Shown: positions 33,348 to 43,451 of the stretch, piece after piece
Numbering within the stretch: the stretch's first letter is position 1
How the letters are laid out: each line of letters opens with the position of its first letter
NCBI GenBank assembly: GCA_019119355.1
Contig: DWXE01000043.1
Span: 62,001-126,000, forward strand
Length of the DNA stretch: 64,000 nt
From: Candidatus Eisenbergiella merdigallinarum
Lineage (GTDB): Bacteria; Bacillota; Clostridia; Lachnospirales; Lachnospiraceae
Direction of reading: 5' to 3'
Notes under the pieces: model-generated
Databases searched by the model: none
Told to the model about the DNA's origin: nothing
What the model saw: the letters and a program-made list of their open reading frames with translations, nothing else
Position numbers and translations under genes: made by a program

Positions 33348-33740
33348 GAGTATGTACCTCTCTTTCGCTGGCATAGTTTTAGTTTACCTTATCGAAAATG
33401 CTGGAAAATCCCGAAGTGATGGGCTATACCGGCACATAAGAACTTCTAAAGAGATAATCGAAAATCTATCAAACTATTATTCAAATACTACGCACTCCAC
33501 ATGGGGCGTGACCGCAGCCTGAGAAGTGGTGGAGCTGAATCTTTACAAGGTGAGGAAGACCACCGGCAATATCAAAACGCGGAAGGCTTTCACCGTGTCC
33601 TGCGTGGCAAAGGACACATTGGCCCAATGCGATTATCCTGCTACGGTTTCCGGGAGGAAATGCCCGTCATTCCAAAGGAACAGCCCCGCCATAAGACGGG
33701 GCTGCAATATTTTCGCGTCAGGCTGCGCCGGCGCCGAAAA
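33348..33740. other. Intergenic region, no identifiable gene
   Basis: Short open frames occur on the plus strand (one at 33526-33765), but none has a ribosome-binding site with a recognisable product. The composition differs from the flanks. A terminator-like hairpin (CAGCCCCG/CGGGGCTG, 33681-33704) lies near the GT2 gene end. Confidence 0.45.
33681..33704 (-). terminator. Probable terminator after the GT2 gene
   Basis: CAGCCCCG pairs with CGGGGCTG; on the minus strand TTCCTTT follows. It lies about 36 bp past the GT2 stop. Confidence 0.6.
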
Positions 33741-34766
33741 TCAGTTGAATCCGAAAAACTTCTGACAGATTTTATATCCTTCTACGGAAATCCAGCGTCC
33801 CGTCTTTCCCGGGAGGTTCATGCAGTTGCCCAGAAGACCGTACCGCAGTTTCCGGTAAAGGGATCTGTCCTTCTGTTTGATATACTCCAGCAGCGCCTTC
33901 TTTTTGTCCAGCGCTTCCTGCGTATCGGCCCGGATCAAAAGGATGGATGAGATGGTGGTGATAATGTCCAGATAGCTGAGCATATAGCGGTTCATCCTCC
34001 TGTTGGCCATCAGAACCCCCTTCTTTTCCACATAATAATCCACCATGATCTGATTGACCCTGATCTGCTGGTCGATCCTGCCGATCATCACCTTTTCGTT
34101 GACGGACTGGTCGGAACGGCCGATATAATAGCGGTAGAAGTTCACGTCCATATAATACATGTTGCGGACGTAGGGAAGGGGCTCGAACACGTAAATGTTA
34201 TCCACGTAGAACGTGTGCTCCGGAAGGTGCAGCCCGCATTCCCGAAGGAGCTTCGTCCGGTAGATCACCGAGTGCATCAGGATATACTGCCCCTTCATGA
34301 AATGGCCCACTTCATCCCAGGTGAAGATCCTGCCCTGGGGGAGGGGATGGCGGTAGCGCATAACCTTCTTCCTCTTCTCCCCTTCCTTTTCATACACGAA
34401 ATTGCTGATCATCAGATCCAGCGTCTGCCCGCCTCCGGCCAGCTCCCGGAGCTTGTCCAGAATTTCCAGATAGGCGTCGTCCTTCACCCAGTCGTCGCTG
34501 TCCACCACCTTGAAAAACAGGCCGCTGGCGTTCTCGATTCCCGTGTTCACCGCGGAACCGTGGCCGCCGTTCTCCTTGTGGATCGCCCGGACGATGGTGG
34601 GATATCTGGACTCGTAGTCGTCCGCGATCTCCGCAGTCCTGTCCGAAGAACCGTCGTCCACGATGAGGATCTCCACATCCTCCCCTCCGATGAGCAGCGA
34701 TTCAATGCACTTTTCCATGTAATTCTGTGAGTTATAGCACGGAATTGCAATCGAAAGCAGTTTCAT
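33741..34766 (-). CDS. Glycosyltransferase family 2
   Basis: This 341-aa GT-A enzyme has the nucleotide-binding start LSIAIPCYNSQNYMEKCIES, EILIVDDGSSDRTAEIADDY, and a DxD-type site in FKVVDSDDWVKDDAYLEIL. The C-terminal half has a Tyr-rich region (NMYYMDVNFYRYYIGRSDQS) common in Lachnospiraceae GT2 proteins. The start overlaps the SfsA-MutY stop as ATGA, so it is co-translated with a DNA-repair fusion gene, a functionally unrelated neighbour. Confidence 0.9.
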   Translation of the reverse strand: MKLLSIAIPCYNSQNYMEKCIESLLIGGEDVEILIVDDGSSDRTAEIADDYESRYPTIVRAIHKENGGHGSAVNTGIENASGLFFKVVDSDDWVKDDAYLEILDKLRELAGGGQTLDLMISNFVYEKEGEKRKKVMRYRHPLPQGRIFTWDEVGHFMKGQYILMHSVIYRTKLLRECGLHLPEHTFYVDNIYVFEPLPYVRNMYYMDVNFYRYYIGRSDQSVNEKVMIGRIDQQIRVNQIMVDYYVEKKGVLMANRRMNRYMLSYLDIITTISSILLIRADTQEALDKKKALLEYIKQKDRSLYRKLRYGLLGNCMNLPGKTGRWISVEGYKICQKFFGFN

Positions 34767-36583
34767 TTCCTTTTTCCTCCCATTTTTCCCTGTTCCATTC
34801 TATCTCTGCCCGTCCGGATGCTCAGACAGGCCGTATAAGCCGCGAAAGCGGACGGGATCGGATATTTCTCCCCGATCTCCTCCGGCTGCGCGAAAAGAAG
34901 GCCGTTTTCCTTCCCCAAAGGCTCCAGCCCGTCCACCAGCGCCAGATACCCCGTCATTTCCCATTCCCTGTGGGTAAAAATATGCCGGGAATCCGCCTGC
35001 TTCTCCAGGCGTATCGCGCGCACGCCCTGGCTTTTCAGCCAGGCCACCACCTCTTCCTGCGCCAGATGTCCGTCCAGGCAGGGAAATTCATACAGGCCGG
35101 CCAGCAGTCCCCGGTCCGGCCGCTTCCGGATCGCCACGCGGTTCTCGTCCCGGATCAGGAGCACCGTCTTCTTCTCCGCCTTCCGCGCCTTTTTGGCGCT
35201 CTTTTTCGGATAGTCCGCCTGCCTGCCGTCGCGCTTTGCCAGGCAGGCCGACCGCCAGGGACATTTTTCGCAGAGCGGAGCCCCGTTCGGCAGGCAGACG
35301 GTGGCGCCCAGCTCCATCAGCGCCTGATTGAAGTCCCCGGGCCTGTCCGCCGGCATGATCGAAAGCAGCTCCTGACCGATCCGGCGCTTTACGGAAGGGT
35401 CCGCGATATCCCCTTCGTCCTCCGTCAGGCGGGCGATGATCCGCAGCACGTTGCCGTCCACCGCCGGTGCCGGCTGGCCGAAGGCGATGGAAGCGATGGC
35501 CCCTGCGGTATAGCTGCCGATGCCGGCGAGCTTCTGCAAAGACTCATAGTCCCCCGGCATCCGCCCGCCGTACTCTTCCATAATCTGAACCGCGGCCCTG
35601 TGAAGATTCCTCACCCGGCTGTAATATCCCAGCCCTTCCCACAGCTTCAGCAGCGTATCCTCATCCGCCTCCGCCAGGGACGCGATATCCGGAAGCCTCT
35701 CCATAAACCGGTTGAAATACGGTTTCACCGCCTCCACCCGGGTCTGCTGGAGCATCACTTCCGAAACCCAGACGCGGTAAGGGGTAACGTCTTCCCGCCA
35801 GGGAAGCTTCCTCCTGCACTCATCATACCATGACAGCAGCGGTTCGGCAACGCCGGAGCCGGATGCGTCCAAAAGCAGCAGCCTGCCCGGCTCCAGGCAG
35901 ACCGGCACGGGATCTTCCAGCTCCATGCACCCCGGCTCCACACGGCAGTCCCAGGCGACGGCCTTCACGCCGGCCTCCCTGGCCCGCAGGAGTTCTTCCC
36001 CGAACGCCGGGTGCATCTCCCAGTTCGGCACGAAACGGCGGACTCCCTTCATCTGGATCACGAACAGCACATAGCACTCGTACCCTTCCTTCGCCGCCTG
36101 CGCCAGCTCCCGAACATGCCTGACCGCGCGTTCGGAGGGGGCGTCGGGAAACAGCGCCGTCCTCTGGCGCTCCAGCGTGACCCCCTTCACCTCGATCAGG
36201 ATCTTTCTGTCCCCCGCCTCCGCGTAAAAATCGAAACGGGAACTGCCATAGACGGTTTCCGGACGGATCTTCGTGAGCCCTTTCCAGTAGCGGCCCGACC
36301 GGAGGAACTCCAGAACTGCCCGGTTGGGCGCGGCGGAATCCATGTTGATGAGCAGATCCCCCTTCTCCACGGCCACCAGATCCCAGGCCGTCTTCCTCGC
36401 AGGGTTTTCTCCCTTCGCCAGATAGACCCTGGCCCCGGGGACCAGCAGTTCCCTGCACCTTCCGGTATTCTTTACGTGCACCGTTTCCGTCCCGCGCACG
36501 TCCCCCTGCTGTATTTCCACCTGCGCGATAAACCGGTTTGGCCTGCTCAAAAACCGCCCCGGGATGATCTGCCCGTATTCCAT
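34763..36583 (-). CDS. SfsA-MutY fusion protein
   Basis: This 606-aa protein joins two families normally encoded apart. Residues 1 to about 232 are SfsA (PNRFIAQVEIQQG, HVKNTGRCRELLVPGA, YGSSRFDFYAEAGDRKILIE), a putative DNA/RNA nuclease. From about 240 to the end it is MutY adenine glycosylase. That part has SWYDECRRKLPWREDVTPYR, catalytic Glu in VWVSEVMLQQTRVE, the helix-hairpin-helix with LAGIGSYTAGAIASIAFG, catalytic Asp in AVDGNVLRI, and a 4Fe-4S cluster C-x7-C-x2-C-x5-C. It also keeps the C-terminal NUDIX-like 8-oxoG recognition domain. No stop or frame break lies between the parts. Confidence 0.93.
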   Translation of the reverse strand: MEYGQIIPGRFLSRPNRFIAQVEIQQGDVRGTETVHVKNTGRCRELLVPGARVYLAKGENPARKTAWDLVAVEKGDLLINMDSAAPNRAVLEFLRSGRYWKGLTKIRPETVYGSSRFDFYAEAGDRKILIEVKGVTLERQRTALFPDAPSERAVRHVRELAQAAKEGYECYVLFVIQMKGVRRFVPNWEMHPAFGEELLRAREAGVKAVAWDCRVEPGCMELEDPVPVCLEPGRLLLLDASGSGVAEPLLSWYDECRRKLPWREDVTPYRVWVSEVMLQQTRVEAVKPYFNRFMERLPDIASLAEADEDTLLKLWEGLGYYSRVRNLHRAAVQIMEEYGGRMPGDYESLQKLAGIGSYTAGAIASIAFGQPAPAVDGNVLRIIARLTEDEGDIADPSVKRRIGQELLSIMPADRPGDFNQALMELGATVCLPNGAPLCEKCPWRSACLAKRDGRQADYPKKSAKKARKAEKKTVLLIRDENRVAIRKRPDRGLLAGLYEFPCLDGHLAQEEVVAWLKSQGVRAIRLEKQADSRHIFTHREWEMTGYLALVDGLEPLGKENGLLFAQPEEIGEKYPIPSAFAAYTACLSIRTGRDRMEQGKMGGKRK

Positions 36584-36628
36584 CGCCTTCGCTCCAATCG
36601 CATTTTTGTCCGTCCGAAAAGCCGCGCT

Positions 36629-37261
36629 CTACCGGAGCCGGTTGCACTCGTACCGTTCCAGCGTCAGAAGGCAGTTCTTCAACGCCTCATACTGCTCCTC
36701 CAGGCTTCCCTCGGACAGCTCCAGATCCAGGGAAACCGCCATGGTGTTGAGCATCTTTTGGTCCGCCCGGCCCGCCAGCTGGTCGAAGACCTCCAGCTTC
36801 TTTTCGTAGCTGTCCGCCTCCAGAAACGCCAGCAGCCCGGGATCCAGCTCAAACGCTTCCTCATCCGCCGCCGGCCCGGCTCCCTCCGGCGCCGTCCCCG
36901 GCTTCGCTTCTTCCCGTTCTGACGGCTCTCCGGCCGGTTTGAGCTGGGCGTCCGGCCCGGCCGAGGCCCCGGCTTCCTCAGAAGGCGGCACGGGCGTGCC
37001 GGCAGCGGGAGCCCCGGCCAGCGTCCCGGCTTCCGGAATCAGCGTAAAGCGATACCGGTCCTGCGCTTCGGAGTATTTTTCACGATCGACCTCTCCCAGA
37101 AACAGGGACAGAGGCCTGGCGTACACCGGATAATCCCCGTACAGCCCCTGATAGACCACCAGCTGCTCCCCCGTCTCCGCGTGCTGTGCCAGCGTCACGA
37201 TCCGATAAAGATTTCCCTTGAAGTGCCGATAAATTTCTCCCTGTCCGGGGATCCGTCTCAT
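36629..37261 (-). CDS. DUF1653 domain protein with acidic C-terminal extension
   Basis: The first 65 residues of this 210-aa protein are a DUF1653 domain (YRHFKGNLYRIVTLAQHAET, VVYQGLYGDYPVYARPLSLF). Then comes a low-complexity Ala/Pro/Glu/Gly linker (about 75-135) and a helical acidic C-terminus (DPGLLAFLEADSYEKKLEVF) found in longer Lachnospiraceae versions. The domain's function is not established. It lies upstream of the SfsA-MutY gene with a 45-bp gap and probably shares its transcript. Confidence 0.88.
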   Translation of the reverse strand: MRRIPGQGEIYRHFKGNLYRIVTLAQHAETGEQLVVYQGLYGDYPVYARPLSLFLGEVDREKYSEAQDRYRFTLIPEAGTLAGAPAAGTPVPPSEEAGASAGPDAQLKPAGEPSEREEAKPGTAPEGAGPAADEEAFELDPGLLAFLEADSYEKKLEVFDQLAGRADQKMLNTMAVSLDLELSEGSLEEQYEALKNCLLTLERYECNRLR

Positions 37262-37374
37262 ATTAGCTCCTCCTGCATCCGTCTCCCGGCCCGGCCGCCG
37301 ATTCCGGCGGCCGAAAGGCCGCGTCCGTTTTCTATACGCCTTAGTATACCCCGAAAGCGCAAAACTGTCATGCC

Positions 37375-39441
37375 CTATTTTTCGTCCCTGGCCGGCCTCG
37401 TATCCATCTCCAGCACCAGCTCCCCGCCGGCCACGATCTCCTCATGGGTCAGAAACGGCCTTGCCAGCGGTTTCCCGTTGAGGATGGCCGAACGGATATA
37501 CCGCTTTCCGTCGCCCGCGCCCAGGCTGACGATCCGGAAGACCTTTCCTTTCCCCACCTGGAGTTCCGCCCGGTCGAACAGCGGCGTCCCAAGGGCGTAT
37601 TCCGCCTTTCCCGGGCAGACGGGATAGAAGCCCAGCGCGGAAAAGACGAACCAGCTGGACATGGCCCCGCCGTCCTCGTCCCCGCAGATGCCCGTGGGGG
37701 AATCCGTAAACCAGATGTCCATCAGCTCCCGCAGCTTCTTCTGCGCCTTCCAGGGCGCGCCGTAATAGTCGTACAGATAGGGAATGTGAAACGACGGTTC
37801 GTTTCCCATGGCGAACTGCCCCATCAGCCCGGTGGAATCCGGAAACTGTCCCAGATAGACGTACTTGCTCTCGGGCCACCGAAAGCCTTCCCGAAAGAGC
37901 TGATCCAGCCGCGCCACGGCGGCCTCCTTTCCTCCCATCAGCTCCGCCAGCCCCTCCGGATCGTGGAACACCGACCAGGTGTAGGTCCAGGTGTTGTTTT
38001 CGGTGGTGTAATCCCTTCCGCCCATGCCGCCGGAAAACTTCGGATCGAAATCCTCCACCCAGTTGCCCCGGCTGTCCTTCGGGGACATCCAGCCGTTTTC
38101 CGGGTTGTAGAGGTTGCGGTAATTCTGGCTCCTCTTCGTAAAGATCCGGCAGTCCTCTTCCTTTCCCAGATGCTCTGCCAGACGGGCCGCGCACCAGTCG
38201 TCGTAGGCGTGCTCCAGGGTGACGGCCACAGCCTGCCGGCGCTCGAAGGTCTTTCCGCTCTCGCAGGTTTCCTCTTCCCCTTTGGCCAGGGCGGGGAAAT
38301 AGCCCCGCTCCTGATAGCACAGATCCGGCGCTTCCAGGGGTTTATCGCAGCACCAGGGGAACATGCTCTGCTCCATGGCGTTTTTGCGGATCCCTTCGTA
38401 GGCGGTGGCGTAATCCGCCTCCACCCCCTTTGCCAGCGCGTCCGCGAACAGCGCCGCCGCGTGGAACCCGATCATCACCGGCAGATCTCCCGTCAGGCCC
38501 GGGAAGCAGGGCATCAGGCCGCTCTGCTCGTACATCCGGTTGTAGCTCTCCAGAATGTCCCTGTGGCGTCCGGGATCCAGCAGAAGCTGCAGCGGGTGCA
38601 TGCAGCGGAAGGTGTCCCAGAGCCCGTCCCCGGTATAAAAGACGCCGTCGTGCACCTTCCTGTCATAGCCGCTGAAATACTGTCCGTGTTCCGTGTAGTC
38701 GGTCATGCGCATGAAGGAACGGAACAGGGCGGTATAGTAAACGGTCTTCTTCTCCTCCGTATTCCCTTCCACCCGCGCTCTGGAAAGCTGGTCGTCCCAG
38801 ATCCGCTTCGCCTCGGATGCGATCCGTTCGAAGTCCTTCCCCGCCGTCTCCTTCTCCAGGCTCTCCGCCGCTTTTTCGAAGGAAATATACGACACGGCCC
38901 CCATGACGCAGGCGTCGGAGGGCGCGGAGAGGATCCAGCGCCCCTGCTCCCGGGACAAAACCCGCGCCCCTTCCGGCATCCGGATCAGCACGTACTGGAA
39001 GACCGGATCCGACGGGTCACCTTCCGGCATCCGCACCCGGATCAGGCCGCCGTCCTCCGACGCTTCCCCTCCTTCAAAATCCAGGCGCAGCCCGTCCGCT
39101 CCGGCAAAACGATGCGCGTACACGTGGGCCGTCACCGTGGAGGCCGCCGTAATCCCGTGCTCCTCCAGCTCCGCCTCCATCCGGTAGCACTTAAAATCCT
39201 CCCGGCTGTGATCCAGCGCGTTTTCGAAATCGCCGCCCCTGCCCGGCATCACAGAGACCAGCCCCAGGGGATAGCCCAGGATCCTGTCGTTGCAGTAATA
39301 GTCCCCGCAGTCTTTGACCACGGGCGTGCTTCTGGCCATTCCGTAGGGCAGCATGACCTCCGGCCTGGTGGAAGCCAGCATGTGGGAAATCGTTCCGATA
39401 TAAGGGTTTACATAATCCGCAGGTGTTTTCATCTTCTCCAT
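37375..39441 (-). CDS. GH92 family alpha-mannosidase, cytoplasmic form
   Basis: This 688-aa protein has GH92 hallmarks: the start YVNPYIGTISHMLASTRPEV, the central YTTENNTWTYTWSVFHDPEG, and the near-C-terminal DEDGGAMSSWFVFSALGFYP. Family members release alpha-1,2/1,3-mannose with calcium and inversion. There is no signal peptide, so it should act on imported manno-oligosaccharides. A GH125 mannosidase lies about 14 kb away (53407-54699) and the sugar importer at the left edge could feed them (inference). An ATG at 39432 is an alternative start. Confidence 0.92.
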   Translation of the reverse strand: MEKMKTPADYVNPYIGTISHMLASTRPEVMLPYGMARSTPVVKDCGDYYCNDRILGYPLGLVSVMPGRGGDFENALDHSREDFKCYRMEAELEEHGITAASTVTAHVYAHRFAGADGLRLDFEGGEASEDGGLIRVRMPEGDPSDPVFQYVLIRMPEGARVLSREQGRWILSAPSDACVMGAVSYISFEKAAESLEKETAGKDFERIASEAKRIWDDQLSRARVEGNTEEKKTVYYTALFRSFMRMTDYTEHGQYFSGYDRKVHDGVFYTGDGLWDTFRCMHPLQLLLDPGRHRDILESYNRMYEQSGLMPCFPGLTGDLPVMIGFHAAALFADALAKGVEADYATAYEGIRKNAMEQSMFPWCCDKPLEAPDLCYQERGYFPALAKGEEETCESGKTFERRQAVAVTLEHAYDDWCAARLAEHLGKEEDCRIFTKRSQNYRNLYNPENGWMSPKDSRGNWVEDFDPKFSGGMGGRDYTTENNTWTYTWSVFHDPEGLAELMGGKEAAVARLDQLFREGFRWPESKYVYLGQFPDSTGLMGQFAMGNEPSFHIPYLYDYYGAPWKAQKKLRELMDIWFTDSPTGICGDEDGGAMSSWFVFSALGFYPVCPGKAEYALGTPLFDRAELQVGKGKVFRIVSLGAGDGKRYIRSAILNGKPLARPFLTHEEIVAGGELVLEMDTRPARDEK

Positions 39442-39562
39442 CGCTCCGTTTCCGGCGTGCGCTCCGACGCCATATTTACACTCCCAATTATAATGACGCC
39501 GGCGCTGCCGCGCAACCCCGGCGCGACAACAAGTATGACCGGAAAGGAACTTTCCCGTCGTA

Positions 39563-39617
39563 CAAAAAACCCGCGGCGCGGGCCCGGGCTGCCGTCAGCC
39601 TGTGCCTGTGCCGCGGG
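39563..39617 (-). terminator. Terminator of the acc operon
   Basis: CCCGCGGC pairs with GCCGCGGG followed by TTTTTTG on the minus strand, about 45 bp past the accDA stop. Confidence 0.88.
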
Positions 39618-39660
39618 CCCTTTTGTCGGAGCGCTCCGCGCAAATCGATTGTCGTCTGTT

Positions 39661-41523
39661 TTACATGTTCCGGAACCGTTCGTAGCGCTGCCGGGCCAGC
39701 TCCTCCCCGGAGAGCCGCAGATAGCGGGACAGGAATTCCCCCAGCATCTCCTTCATGTCGCCGGCGATCTTTTCCACGTGCTTTTTCTCCGCGGGCTCCT
39801 CTTCCGGGATGACGCGCTCGATCAGCCCCATCTCCTTTAAGTCCGCGGCCGTGATCTTCATCACCTCCGCCGCCTTCTGAGCCAGGCGGCTGTCCTTCCA
39901 GAGGATGCTGGCGAACCCTTCCGGCGACAGGATGGAATAACTCGCGTTTTCCATCATCCAGACTTCGTTGGCCACGGCCAGGGCCAGGGCGCCGCCGCTG
40001 CCCCCCTCCCCGATCAGGATGGAGAGCACGGGAACCTTCATGTCAGCCATTTCGAACAGGTTGCGGGCGATGGCCTCCCCCTGTCCCCGTTCCTCGGCCT
40101 CCATGCCGCAGAACGCGCCCGGGGTATCCACGAAGCAGACGATGGGACGGCCGAATTTCTCCGCCTGCTTCATCAGGCGAAGGGCCTTCCTGTATCCGTC
40201 CGGAGAGGGCATTCCGAAGTTGCGCACCTGGTTTTCCTTCGCGCTGCGCCCCTTCTCCTGACCGATGACGGTGACCGGGATCCCCTCCTGGCGCGTCCCG
40301 TCCTGCTGCCCCTTCGGATAAAAGGTGGCGAGCCCGGCGATCACCGCTCCGTCGTCCTTAAAATACCGGTCGCCGTGCAGCTCGTAAAAATCCGGGAACA
40401 GCGCCTGAATGTAATCGCTGGCCACGGGCCGCTTCGGGCTTCTGGAAAGGGTCACGATGTCCCAGGCGCTGCGCCCCTTCTCCTCCGGCCCAGCCTCCTT
40501 CCCGGCGTCCGGGGCAGCATCGGGACCGCCCTGCAATCCCCGCTTTTCTCCGGAACCGGGCTGCTCCGCTGCGGACAGCGGCACGACGGGCGATGCGGAC
40601 GGCGGCACCTCGTTCGATGCGGCAGCCGGCACGGATCCTGCCTTCTGCGCGGCCCTGTCGTGAAACGAAAGGATCCTGGACAGCTCTTCCCTCATCTGAG
40701 GGCGCTTCACGATCCGGTCCACGAAACCGTGCTCCAGCAGAAATTCCGCCCGCTGGAACCCTTCCGGCAGCTTCTGGCCGATGGTCTGCTCGATGACCCT
40801 GGGCCCGGCGAAGCCGATCAGCGCCCCGGGTTCCGCCAGGATGATATCCCCCAGCATGGCGAAGCTGGCCGTCACGCCCCCGGTGGTGGGGTCCGTCAGC
40901 ACGCTGACGTAAAGAAGGCCCGCTTCGTGGTGTCTTTTCAGGGCCGCCGCGGTTTTGGCCATCTGCATCAGGGAAACGAGCCCCTCCTGCATCCGGGCTC
41001 CTCCCGAGCAGGCGAACAGGATCACCGGCAGCTTCTCCCGGGTAGCCCGCTCCACCGCCAGCGCGATCTTCTCGCCCACATTGTGCCCCATGCTGCTCAT
41101 CAGAAACCGGGAGTCGCAGACGCCGATCACCGCAGGCTGCCCTTCGATGGTCCCCTTTCCGGTGACCACGGCTTCGTCCAGCCCCGTCCTCTCCCTGGAG
41201 GATTCCAGCTTCTTTTCATAGCCCGGGAAATCCAGCGGGTTGACGAAGGGCATGGTCTCTTCAAATTCTACGAATGAGCCCTCGTCCAGCACCTGCTCCA
41301 GCCGCTTTCTGGCGGGGACCCTGAAATAAGCGTGGCATTTGGGGCAGATATAGAACTGCTGCCGCACGTCCTCCGCATAAATCGGCCTCCCGCACTGATT
41401 GCATTTCTTCCACATGCCTTCCGGAACGTTGGGCTTTTCCCCTTCCGGCGCTTTTCTGGCCTGCTGCGCCTGATGCACCTCTCCGATCAGCGTATAGGTT
41501 TTCTTGAACATTCCCTGAAGCAT
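39661..41523 (-). CDS. Acetyl-CoA carboxylase carboxyltransferase, AccD-AccA fusion
   Basis: This 620-aa protein contains both carboxyltransferase halves, in the order beta then alpha. AccD (about 1-285) keeps the zinc finger [23 protein letters not shown] and the crotonase-fold part ([20 protein letters not shown]). An Ala/Pro/Gly/Ser-rich linker (about 290-345) leads to AccA ([60 protein letters not shown]). It transfers the carboxyl from biotin to acetyl-CoA. AGGAGA lies 6 nt before the ATG. It is the last gene of the accB-accC-accDA operon. Bacterial AccA and AccD are usually separate. Confidence 0.95.
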   Translation of the reverse strand: MLQGMFKKTYTLIGEVHQAQQARKAPEGEKPNVPEGMWKKCNQCGRPIYAEDVRQQFYICPKCHAYFRVPARKRLEQVLDEGSFVEFEETMPFVNPLDFPGYEKKLESSRERTGLDEAVVTGKGTIEGQPAVIGVCDSRFLMSSMGHNVGEKIALAVERATREKLPVILFACSGGARMQEGLVSLMQMAKTAAALKRHHEAGLLYVSVLTDPTTGGVTASFAMLGDIILAEPGALIGFAGPRVIEQTIGQKLPEGFQRAEFLLEHGFVDRIVKRPQMREELSRILSFHDRAAQKAGSVPAAASNEVPPSASPVVPLSAAEQPGSGEKRGLQGGPDAAPDAGKEAGPEEKGRSAWDIVTLSRSPKRPVASDYIQALFPDFYELHGDRYFKDDGAVIAGLATFYPKGQQDGTRQEGIPVTVIGQEKGRSAKENQVRNFGMPSPDGYRKALRLMKQAEKFGRPIVCFVDTPGAFCGMEAEERGQGEAIARNLFEMADMKVPVLSILIGEGGSGGALALAVANEVWMMENASYSILSPEGFASILWKDSRLAQKAAEVMKITAADLKEMGLIERVIPEEEPAEKKHVEKIAGDMKEMLGEFLSRYLRLSGEELARQRYERFRNM

Positions 41524-41533
41524 CTTCTATCTC

Positions 41534-42886
41534 CTATTCTGCGAGCTGCGGAAAATGGGCCGGGATGAAATCCGTGCTCACGTTGCCTTCCACGTAATCC
41601 CTGCACCCCAGAATTTCAAACTGAAAATCGATGTTCGTGTCGATCCCCTCGATCACCAGCTCGCCCAGTGCGGAGCGCATCTTGGCGATGGCGGAGGGCC
41701 GGTCCTTATCCCGCACGATCAGCTTCAGCAGCATGGAATCGTAGTGGGCGGGAACCGTATATCCGCTGTAGACGGCAGTATCCACCCGCACGCAGCGGCC
41801 TCCGGGCAGATGAACGTTGGTGATCTTCCCCGGGCAGGGCATGAACTTCCTTTCCGGGTTCTCCGCGTTGATCCTGCATTCGATGGCGTGGCCGCGGATC
41901 ACCACGTCCTCCTGGGCAAAGGAAAGCCTTTCTCCCGCCGCGATCCGGATCTGCTCCCGGATCAGGTCCAGATCCGTCACCGCCTCCGTCACGGGATGCT
42001 CCACCTGGATGCGGGTATTCATCTCCATGAAATAGAAGTTTTGATCCTGATCCAGCAAAAATTCGATGGTGCCCGCGTTCACATAGCCCACCGCCTTCGC
42101 GGCGCGCACCGCGGTCTCCCCCATGCGCTCTCTGAGTTCCTCCGAAATAGCGCTGCAGGGGGATTCCTCCAGCAGCTTCTGATGGCGTCTCTGGATGGAG
42201 CAGTCCCGCTCCCCCAGATGCACCACGTTGCCGTGGCTGTCGGCCAGGATCTGGAACTCGATGTGCCTGGGGTTTCTCACGTAGCGCTCCAGATACATGG
42301 CGCTGTCGGAAAACCCTTTTTCCGCTTCCAGCTGGGCGTTTTTAAAGTTCTGCAAAAAGTCCTCTTCGCCCTCGGAAAGGCGCATCCCCTTTCCGCCGCC
42401 GCCGGCGCTGGCCTTGATCATGACGGGGAAGCCGATCTCCCTGGCCGCTTCCAGCGCCTCCTTCGCGTCGTAAAAGGGCGTTTTGCTGCCGGGCACCACG
42501 GGCACCCCTGCCTCCGTCATGGTCCTTCTGGCCTCCGACTTGTTTCCCATCTTCTCGATGAGCTCCGCGTCCGGACCGATGAAGGCGATGTTGCATTTTC
42601 CGCAAAGCGCGGCGAAGCGCGCGTTCTCAGACAAAAATCCGAATCCGGGATGAATCGCCTGGGCCCCGGTAGCCACAGCCGCGCTCAAAATCCGCTCCAT
42701 ATCCAGATAGCTCTCCGAAGAAGGGGCGGGGCCGATGCAGATGGCCTCGTCCGCCAGCATCGTGTGCAGCGCCTCCCGGTCCGCTTCGGAATAGACGGCC
42801 ACCGTCTGAATCCCCATCTCGCGGCAGGCGCGGATGATGCGCACTGCGATTTCCCCTCTGTTGGCGATCAGAATCTTTTTAAACAT
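41534..42886 (-). CDS. accC: Biotin carboxylase subunit of acetyl-CoA carboxylase
   Basis: This 450-aa ATP-grasp enzyme carboxylates biotin on AccB. It starts [20 protein letters not shown] and has the glycine-rich ATP loop [20 protein letters not shown]. The site residues in [20 protein letters not shown] and [20 protein letters not shown] are present. GAGGGA lies about 8 nt before the ATG at 42886. It sits between accB and the accDA fusion with 11-bp gaps, so the complex is encoded by three adjacent genes. Confidence 0.97.
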   Translation of the reverse strand: MFKKILIANRGEIAVRIIRACREMGIQTVAVYSEADREALHTMLADEAICIGPAPSSESYLDMERILSAAVATGAQAIHPGFGFLSENARFAALCGKCNIAFIGPDAELIEKMGNKSEARRTMTEAGVPVVPGSKTPFYDAKEALEAAREIGFPVMIKASAGGGGKGMRLSEGEEDFLQNFKNAQLEAEKGFSDSAMYLERYVRNPRHIEFQILADSHGNVVHLGERDCSIQRRHQKLLEESPCSAISEELRERMGETAVRAAKAVGYVNAGTIEFLLDQDQNFYFMEMNTRIQVEHPVTEAVTDLDLIREQIRIAAGERLSFAQEDVVIRGHAIECRINAENPERKFMPCPGKITNVHLPGGRCVRVDTAVYSGYTVPAHYDSMLLKLIVRDKDRPSAIAKMRSALGELVIEGIDTNIDFQFEILGCRDYVEGNVSTDFIPAHFPQLAE

Positions 42887-42897
42887 TTTTCCGTCCC

Positions 42898-43383
42898 TCA
42901 ACCGATGGAAAACAGCGGCTGGCCGTACTCCACCACCTGCCCGTTTTCCACGAGAATCTCCTTCACCACGCCGTCTCTGTCGCAGGTCACCTCGTTCATC
43001 AGCTTCATGGCTTCGATGATGCCGATCACCTGCCCCTTCTTCACCGGATCCCCGACCCTGACAAAGGGATCCTCCTCCGGCGAGGGCGCGTTATAAAACA
43101 TGCCCACCAACGGAGCCTTGATGAGGGATGCCTCATCCGGGGCTGCCCCCGCTGCCGGCGCTTTCGCCGTCTCCTCCGGCTGCCGCTCTTCGCCCCGGTT
43201 CTCCTGTTCCGGCTGCGGCGCGCTTTGAACCTGAGCGCCGGTCTCCTGGCGCACATCCTCTTTTTCCGGCAGAACGCGTTCCTTTTTGATCACGATCCGC
43301 TTCCCGTTTTCTTCCAGCTCCAGACAGGTGAGACCGTGCCTGGAAAAAGTCTGGATCAGCTCGTTGACTTCCTGCATGTTCAT
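42898..43383 (-). CDS. accB: Biotin carboxyl carrier protein of acetyl-CoA carboxylase
   Basis: This 161-aa carrier has an N-terminal helical region ([20 protein letters not shown]), an Ala/Pro/Glu-rich flexible linker (about 45-85) and a C-terminal biotinyl domain. The biotinylated Lys is in [20 protein letters not shown] and the domain ends YGQPLFSIG. The ATG at 43383 was chosen because AGGTGG lies 8 nt upstream and overlaps the GTG at 43395. It is the first gene of the acc operon behind an operator-bearing promoter. Confidence 0.96.
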   Translation of the reverse strand: MNMQEVNELIQTFSRHGLTCLELEENGKRIVIKKERVLPEKEDVRQETGAQVQSAPQPEQENRGEERQPEETAKAPAAGAAPDEASLIKAPLVGMFYNAPSPEEDPFVRVGDPVKKGQVIGIIEAMKLMNEVTCDRDGVVKEILVENGQVVEYGQPLFSIG

Positions 43384-43421
43384 CGTAAAATCCACCTTTC
43401 CGCCCGCTATATTCTTCTACT

Positions 43422-43445
43422 TTCAAATATTTTGAATCTCAAACT
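43422..43445 (-). promoter_or_regulatory. FabT-like operator palindromes downstream of the acc promoter
   Basis: Two overlapping palindromes lie just after the -10: AGTTTGAGATTCAAAAT (around 43445-43429) and the exact TTCAAAATATTTGAA (43436-43422). The first resembles the MarR-family FabT box (AGTTTGA-N3-TCAAA). Location at about +7 to +30 fits repression. The regulator gene is not in this window. Confidence 0.55.
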
Positions 43446-43451
43446 ATATCC

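Noticed and set aside
32057..33740. CRISPR array or toxin-antitoxin pair around the second Bro-N gene
   Set aside because: No regularly spaced repeats and no paired small genes are present; only hairpins and a gene tail can be seen.
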